The position numbers were made by a program, and so were the translations under genes. Below the pieces are notes generated by a model that ran no database searches, was not told the origin of the DNA, and saw only the letters and a program-made list of their open reading frames with translations. 64,000 nt of DNA from positions 51,468-115,467 of the forward strand of contig NZ_BMWG01000016.1 in assembly GCF_014651115.1 (NCBI RefSeq). The letters are read 5' to 3'. Numbering within the stretch: the stretch's first letter is position 1; the number at the start of each line of letters is the position of its first letter. Below, piece by piece: positions 59,906-64,000 of this stretch. Origin of the DNA: Streptomyces inusitatus (GTDB lineage Bacteria > Actinomycetota > Actinomycetes > Streptomycetales > Streptomycetaceae).

Positions 59906-60766
59906 GTGGCCGGATCGCTGCGTTACTCGGCACTGCATGTCAATCGCGTCGAGCGGATCACGCCGCACATGGTGCGGGTGACCTTCGGCGGCGAGGATCT
60001 CGCCGAGTTCACCCATGTCAGCCCCGACCAGCATGTGAAGCTCTTCTTCTCCCGGCTGTCCGACCGCGCCCCGGTCATACCGCCGATGCCCGCCAGCGGC
60101 GATGTGGGCCACTGGTACCGCGACTATCTGGCGATGCCCGAGATCGAGCGCCCCTGGATGCGCAGCTACACCATCCGCTCCCACGACCCCCTGCGGCACG
60201 AGGTCGACATCGACTTCGTCCTCCACGGCGAGGGCGACACCTCGGGCCCCGCCTCCCGCTGGGCCGCCTCCGCCGTCCCCGGCGACATCGTCGGCATGCT
60301 GGGCCCGCAGCTCAGCCACCACCGCACACCCGGCCCCCGGGACTGGACGCTGCTCACCGGCGACGAGACCGCGCTTCCCGCGATCGGCGCGCTGATCGAG
60401 GCCCTGGAGCCGGGCGAGCGGGCGATCGCCTACATCGAGGTGGCGGACGCGGCCGAGGAGCAGGAGTTCACCACGGCAGGCGATGTCACCCTCCACTGGC
60501 TGCACCGGGACGGGGCGAACCCCGGCGAGTCCGGCCTCCTCGTCGACGCCGTCCGGGCCGCCGAATTCCCCGAGGGCGAAGTGTTCGCCTGGGTCGCGGG
60601 CGAGTCCTCGGCCGTCCGCGCGCTCCGCCGCCATCTCGTCGCCGACCGGGGCATCGACAAGAGCGCGGTCGCCTTCACCGGCTACTGGCGCGTCAGGCTC
60701 ACCCAGGACGACGCCCTGACCGAGGCCGATGTCGCGGACCGGGAAGAGGCCCTGGCCGGGGCGTGA
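59906..60766 (+). CDS. Siderophore-interacting protein, FAD-dependent ferric reductase
   Basis: A 286-residue cytoplasmic flavoprotein that releases iron from ferric siderophores by reduction. FAD binding is through the RSYTIRSHD motif (about 87-95) and the preceding DQHVKLFF strand. The C-terminal NAD(P)H domain has DWTLLTGDETALPAIGALIE near 150, and ends YWRVRLTQDDALTE. The GTG at 59906 is six bases from GGGGAG; a TTG at 59900 is also open. It appears intact, unlike the NRPS genes before it, so it may serve another siderophore such as that of the IucA/IucC operon. Confidence 0.92.
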   Translation: MAGSLRYSALHVNRVERITPHMVRVTFGGEDLAEFTHVSPDQHVKLFFSRLSDRAPVIPPMPASGDVGHWYRDYLAMPEIERPWMRSYTIRSHDPLRHEVDIDFVLHGEGDTSGPASRWAASAVPGDIVGMLGPQLSHHRTPGPRDWTLLTGDETALPAIGALIEALEPGERAIAYIEVADAAEEQEFTTAGDVTLHWLHRDGANPGESGLLVDAVRAAEFPEGEVFAWVAGESSAVRALRRHLVADRGIDKSAVAFTGYWRVRLTQDDALTEADVADREEALAGA

Positions 60767-60857
60767 GTCCTCGGGACACAATCATCCGGTGCCCCGGCCG
60801 ACCGGTGAGCACGCGCGATAACCGCAGATGAACCAGATGAAGAGGGGCAAGCAGGGC

Positions 60858-61658
60858 ATGGCGATCGCACGGCTCAACGGGATCACACTGTCGTACGAGG
60901 TGGAGGGGGACGGCGAACTGGTCGTCCTGGTCATGGGCACCGGCAGCCCCGGCCGGGTGTGGAGCCTGCACCAGGTGCCCGCGCTCCTCGACGCCGGATA
61001 CCGGGTCGCCACCTTCGACAACCGGGGCATCCCCCCGACCGACGAGTGCGTCCACGGCATGACGATCACCGATCTGGTCGCCGACACGGCGGCCCTGATC
61101 GAGCACCTCGGCGCACCCGCCCGGGTCGTCGGCACCTCGCTCGGCGCGCGCGTCACCCAGGAACTCGCCCTCGCCCGGCCCGACCTGGTCACCCACGCGG
61201 TGGCGATGGCCGCCCACGCCCGCCTCGACGCCGCCGCCCTCGTGCTCAACCAGGGCAAGAAGGCGCTGTACGACGAGAAGATCGTCCTCCCCCCGGCGTA
61301 CCACGCGGCGGTCTACGCCCTCCAGAGCCTCTCCCCGGCGACGCTGCGCGACCCGCTGGCGGCCAGGGACTGGCTGGAGATGTTCGAGATCTCCGGCTCG
61401 GCGACGGGCCCCGGCACCCGGGCACAGCTCGACCTCTCCGACTTCAAGGACCGCCGGGCGGCCTACCGGGCGATCACCGTGCCCACCCTGGTCATCGGAT
61501 TCGCCGACGACACCACCATCCCCTGCTACCTCAGCCGCGAGGTCGCCGACGCCATCCCCGCCGCGCGGTACGAGGAGATCCCGGACACCGGCCACCTCGG
61601 CTATCTGGAGCGGCCGGAGGCGGTCAACCGCGTCATGCTCGACTTCCTCGCGAGCTGA
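60858..61658 (+). CDS. Alpha/beta hydrolase
   Basis: A 266-residue alpha/beta hydrolase. The nucleophile elbow is GTSLGARVTQ near 88, the acid lies in GFADDTTIP near 215 and the His in IPDTGHLGYLE near 245. A small cap region lies between. The substrate is unknown; hydrolases of this kind occur beside siderophore genes and may edit or release products. An upstream ATG at 60828 is possible; 60858 was chosen because similar proteins begin MAIARLNGITLSYE. Confidence 0.8.
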   Translation: MAIARLNGITLSYEVEGDGELVVLVMGTGSPGRVWSLHQVPALLDAGYRVATFDNRGIPPTDECVHGMTITDLVADTAALIEHLGAPARVVGTSLGARVTQELALARPDLVTHAVAMAAHARLDAAALVLNQGKKALYDEKIVLPPAYHAAVYALQSLSPATLRDPLAARDWLEMFEISGSATGPGTRAQLDLSDFKDRRAAYRAITVPTLVIGFADDTTIPCYLSREVADAIPAARYEEIPDTGHLGYLERPEAVNRVMLDFLAS

Positions 61659-61666
61659 GCCCGGTC

Positions 61667-61709
61667 CCGGGCCGCCCAAGGCCCCCCCGGGGGGCCCGGG
61701 GCGGCCCGG
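61667..61709 (+). terminator. Terminator of the hydrolase gene
   Basis: CCGGGCCGCCC (61667-61677) and GGGCGGCCCGG (61699-61709) pair perfectly, and the loop holds a second GC hairpin (GGCCCCCC with GGGGGGCC). Confidence 0.7.
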
Positions 61710-61753
61710 TCCCGCAGGATGGGAGCCGAGGCCGAAGCCGAAGGGAGGCCGCG

Positions 61754-63277
61754 ATGACCACGGAAGGACCCGCGGAAGGACCCGGGGCGACGCCCGGTGC
61801 CGCGCCGCTCAGCCTGGTGACCGGGGCCACCGGCTACATCGGCGGACGCCTCGCCCCCGAACTGCTCGCCGCGGGCCACCGGGTGCGCGTACTGGCCCGC
61901 ACCCCCGCCAAACTCCGCGACCACCCCTGGGCCCCGGACGTGGAGATCGTCCGGGGCGACGTCCTGGACCCGGCCCCGGTCCGCGAGGCCATGCGGGGCG
62001 TCGACATCGCCTACTACCTGATCCACGCCCTGGGCACCGGCCCGGACTTCGAGGAGACCGACCGCCGGGCGGCCCGGATCTTCGCCGAGGCCGCCCACGA
62101 GGCGGGCGTCAAACGCGTCGTCTACCTCGGCGGACTCACCCCCGCCGGAGTCGACCCCCGCCGGCTCTCCCCCCATCTCCGCTCCCGCGCCGAGGTCGGC
62201 CAGATCTTCCTCGACGCCCCCGTCCCCGCCACCGCGCTGCGCGCCGCCGTGATCATCGGCTCCGGCTCGGCCTCCTTCGAGATGCTCCGCTACCTCACCG
62301 AACGCCTCCCGGTGATGGTCACACCCAGCTGGGTCCGGACCCGGATTCAGCCGATCGGCGTACGGGACGTCCTCCGCTATCTCGTCGGCTCGGCCGCGAT
62401 GCCGCCGGAGGTCAACCGCACCTTCGACATCGGCGGCCCCGACATCGTCACCTACCTCGACATGATGCGGGGGTACGCGGCCGTCGCCGGGCTGCCCCGC
62501 AGGCTCATCGTCCCCGTCCCGGTGCTCACCCCCCGGCTCTCCAGCCACTGGGTCGGCCTGGTCACCCCCGTACCGCACTCCATCGCCCGGCCGCTCACCG
62601 AATCACTGCGGTACGAGGTGATCTGCCACGAACACGACATCGCCCGGTACGTCCCCGACACCCCCGGCCGCCCCCTCGCCTTCGCCGCCGCCCTCACCCT
62701 CGCCCTCCAGCGCATCCAGGACGCCGAGGTCGCCACCCGCTGGTCCTCCGCCGCCCTGCCCGGCGCGCCCAGCGACCCCCTCCCCACCGACCCGGACTGG
62801 GCGGGCGGCAGCCTCTACACCGACCGCAGAGCGCTGACCGTCGACGCCTCGCCCGAGGCGCTGTGGCGGGTCATCGAGGGCATCGGCGGCGACAACGGCT
62901 GGTACTCCTTCCCCCTCGGCTGGGCCGTACGCGGCTGGCTCGACCGCTTCGCCGGCGGAGTCGGCCTCCGCCGCGGCCGGCGCGACGCCCAGCGGCTGCG
63001 CGTCGGCGACTCCCTGGACTTCTGGCGCGTCGAGGAGATCGAACCCGGCCGGCTCCTGCGACTCCGCGCCGAGATGCGCCTCCCCGGCCTCGCCTGGCTC
63101 GAACTCCGCGCCGACCGCGACGCCTCCGGCCGCACCCGCTACCGCCAGCGCGCCCTCTTCCACCCCAAGGGGCTCCTCGGCCACGCGTACTGGTGGAGCG
63201 TCTCCCCCTTCCACGCGGTCGTCTTCGGCGGCATGGCCCGCAACATCGCCCGCGCGGCCTCCCGCACCCCCTCCTGA
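61754..63277 (+). CDS. SDR-type NAD(P)-binding protein with C-terminal DUF2867 domain
   Basis: A 507-residue fusion. Residues 15-320 are an atypical short-chain dehydrogenase (VTGATGYIGGRLAPELLAAGHRVRVLAR near 22, YYLIHALGTGPDFEETDR near 88). Residues 345-505 form a DUF2867 domain of the SRPBCC fold (GGSLYTDRRALTVDASPEALWRVIEGIGG, YWWSVSPFHAVVFGGMARNI). This pairing is widespread in actinobacteria, with no established reaction; it may handle a lipid or quinone. The ATG follows AGGGAGG (61742-61748). Confidence 0.85.
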   Translation: MTTEGPAEGPGATPGAAPLSLVTGATGYIGGRLAPELLAAGHRVRVLARTPAKLRDHPWAPDVEIVRGDVLDPAPVREAMRGVDIAYYLIHALGTGPDFEETDRRAARIFAEAAHEAGVKRVVYLGGLTPAGVDPRRLSPHLRSRAEVGQIFLDAPVPATALRAAVIIGSGSASFEMLRYLTERLPVMVTPSWVRTRIQPIGVRDVLRYLVGSAAMPPEVNRTFDIGGPDIVTYLDMMRGYAAVAGLPRRLIVPVPVLTPRLSSHWVGLVTPVPHSIARPLTESLRYEVICHEHDIARYVPDTPGRPLAFAAALTLALQRIQDAEVATRWSSAALPGAPSDPLPTDPDWAGGSLYTDRRALTVDASPEALWRVIEGIGGDNGWYSFPLGWAVRGWLDRFAGGVGLRRGRRDAQRLRVGDSLDFWRVEEIEPGRLLRLRAEMRLPGLAWLELRADRDASGRTRYRQRALFHPKGLLGHAYWWSVSPFHAVVFGGMARNIARAASRTPS

Positions 63278-63290
63278 GCCGCGTCCGGCC

Positions 63291-63320
63291 GCCCTCAGCC
63301 GCCCTCAGCCGCCCTCAGCC
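63291..63320. repeat. 10-bp tandem repeat, three copies
   Basis: GCCCTCAGCC occurs three times in a row. On the minus strand each copy supplies a TGA, ten bases apart, so stops occur in all three frames at the end of the HATPase gene. Confidence 0.8.
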
Positions 63321-63755
63321 CCCGAACGGCAGCCTGACCCTGATCCGTTTCCCGACCGGCTCCCGCCCCACGTCGAACCCCTCGCTCAACGCCAGCACGA
63401 TCTCCAGCCCGTGCCCGCCCACCCGCCCCGGCTCCGCCGCGCACGGCACCGGCGGCTCCGGATTGGCGTCCCACACCGTGATCTCCACCGCCCGCCCGGC
63501 CCCCTGCCCGACGACCTCCAGATCCACCAGACACGGCCCCGGCGCGTACTTGCACGCGTTCGTCACCAGCTCACTCACCACCAGCTCCGCCACCGCCACC
63601 ACCCCCGCCCCACCCCGTACCCGCCCCAGGAACTCCGCCGTGAACCCCCGCGCCGCCGCGATACTCCCCGCCGCCCCGTCGTAACAGACCCCCGCCCGCG
63701 AAACCGCCTCTCCCATCGCCCTCTCACCCCTGTGGGCCAGCCCGATCTGTTCCAT
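63315..63755 (-). CDS. RsbW-like HATPase (anti-sigma/regulatory kinase)
   Basis: A 146-residue single-domain GHKL ATPase of the SpoIIAB/RsbW type, abundant in Streptomyces. The N box is ELVVSELVTNACKYAPG near 62, and the G region has GRVGGHGLEIVLALSEGFDV near 110. It probably binds or phosphorylates an anti-sigma antagonist or sigma factor. No partner gene lies next to it in view. The ATG at 63755 has GGAGG only three bases away; ATG 63716 is an alternative. Confidence 0.78.
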   Translation of the reverse strand: MEQIGLAHRGERAMGEAVSRAGVCYDGAAGSIAAARGFTAEFLGRVRGGAGVVAVAELVVSELVTNACKYAPGPCLVDLEVVGQGAGRAVEITVWDANPEPPVPCAAEPGRVGGHGLEIVLALSEGFDVGREPVGKRIRVRLPFGG

Positions 63756-63843
63756 TTCCTCCGCACCCCGTTGTCGTCACCCGCCTCACGGCGACTCTCG
63801 CCTACCCCGGGCCGCCGGGTTCACTCCCGGCGGGCCGGCCTCT

Positions 63844-64000
63844 TCACGAGGCGGTGTCCGCGGCCACCCTCCTCCCGTACGCGGTCCACGGGTCGCGCCC
63901 CGCGCCGTCGGCGAGGCGCTCGGCGAAGGTCTCGTCGCCGAGCGCGGCGGCCGTGCCCCATCGGTCGTCCAGGACCGAGAACCCGTCCAGGGCCTGGGCG
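63844..64000 (-). CDS. Partial gene, C-terminus only, unidentified
   Basis: Read on the minus strand from the window edge, an open frame ends in ERLADGAGRDPWTAYGRRV followed by AADTAS and a TGA at 63844-63846. About 51 residues are visible: an Ala/Asp-rich, probably helical segment. I do not recognise it, and the rest lies beyond the window. Confidence 0.5.
   Translation of the reverse strand, partial: AQALDGFSVLDDRWGTAAALGDETFAERLADGAGRDPWTAYGRRVAADTAS

Noticed and set aside
1..64000. CRISPR arrays, prophage genes, insertion sequences or tRNA genes
   Set aside because: I looked for regular spaced repeats, transposase or integrase motifs and tRNA T-arm patterns and found none.

Overview
The window is chromosomal DNA from a Streptomyces or a close relative. 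The evidence is the very high GC content, the frequent GTG starts, the principal sigma factor HrdB next to a WhiH-type sporulation regulator, an adenosylcobalamin-dependent ribonucleotide reductase beside nrdR, and parE and parC as separate loci. From memory, and unchecked, the gene order follows the hrdB region of S. coelicolor (about SCO5799 to SCO5845), so most of the window is conserved core.

Layout. 0.1-5.7 kb: a secreted trypsin-like lipoprotein, divergent from an NRPS-independent siderophore operon (aminotransferase, IucA/IucC synthetase, N-acyltransferase). 5.8-13 kb: DNA damage and nucleotide genes (dinG, lexA with a LexA box, nrdR-nrdJ with paired NrdR-type boxes). 13-18.4 kb: a TerD protein, two small housekeeping enzymes, an ADP-ribosylglycohydrolase, rnhB and two unknowns. 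18.7-24.8 kb: a RecQ helicase fused to a phosphoribosyltransferase-like domain, a quinone oxidoreductase behind a near-perfect SoxR box, a DUF4192 protein behind two DnaA boxes, and an NrtR-like Nudix regulator. 25-30.7 kb: a degenerate ABC ATPase-permease fusion, whiH, hrdB and a secreted serine protease. 31-42.6 kb: a zinc-ribbon protein, parE, a CitA/DcuS-type two-component system, two divergent citrate-synthase-like genes with a palindromic operator, a CobW-type GTPase and parC. 42.8-53 kb: an active/inactive M16 peptidase pair, an M23 endopeptidase under a ydaO-type (c-di-AMP) riboswitch, HPr, a GNAT/acyl-CoA-synthetase acyltransferase, DUF5998, a phosphodiesterase-like protein and thymidine kinase. 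53-64 kb: a glyoxalase-fold protein, a rhodanese, a remarkable iron-box-controlled remnant of a salicylate-capped NRPS siderophore cluster, an apparently intact siderophore-interacting reductase with its own iron box, a hydrolase, an SDR/DUF2867 protein and a regulatory HATPase.

The most unusual stretch is 55.1-59.9 kb. Four genes still overlap like an operon and still sit behind a good iron box, but each has lost large internal or terminal parts. The salicylate synthase has kept only its ends, the stand-alone adenylation domain lacks its last motifs, the cyclization-domain protein carries a shrunken adenylation domain, and the aryl-AMP ligase has lost about 400 residues and is frameshifted. 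The intact iron supply genes are the IucA/IucC operon, which shows no iron box I can see, and the reductase. Several genes across the window appear to be transcribed without a leader, with a TANNNT -10 hexamer about 6-10 bases before the start codon.
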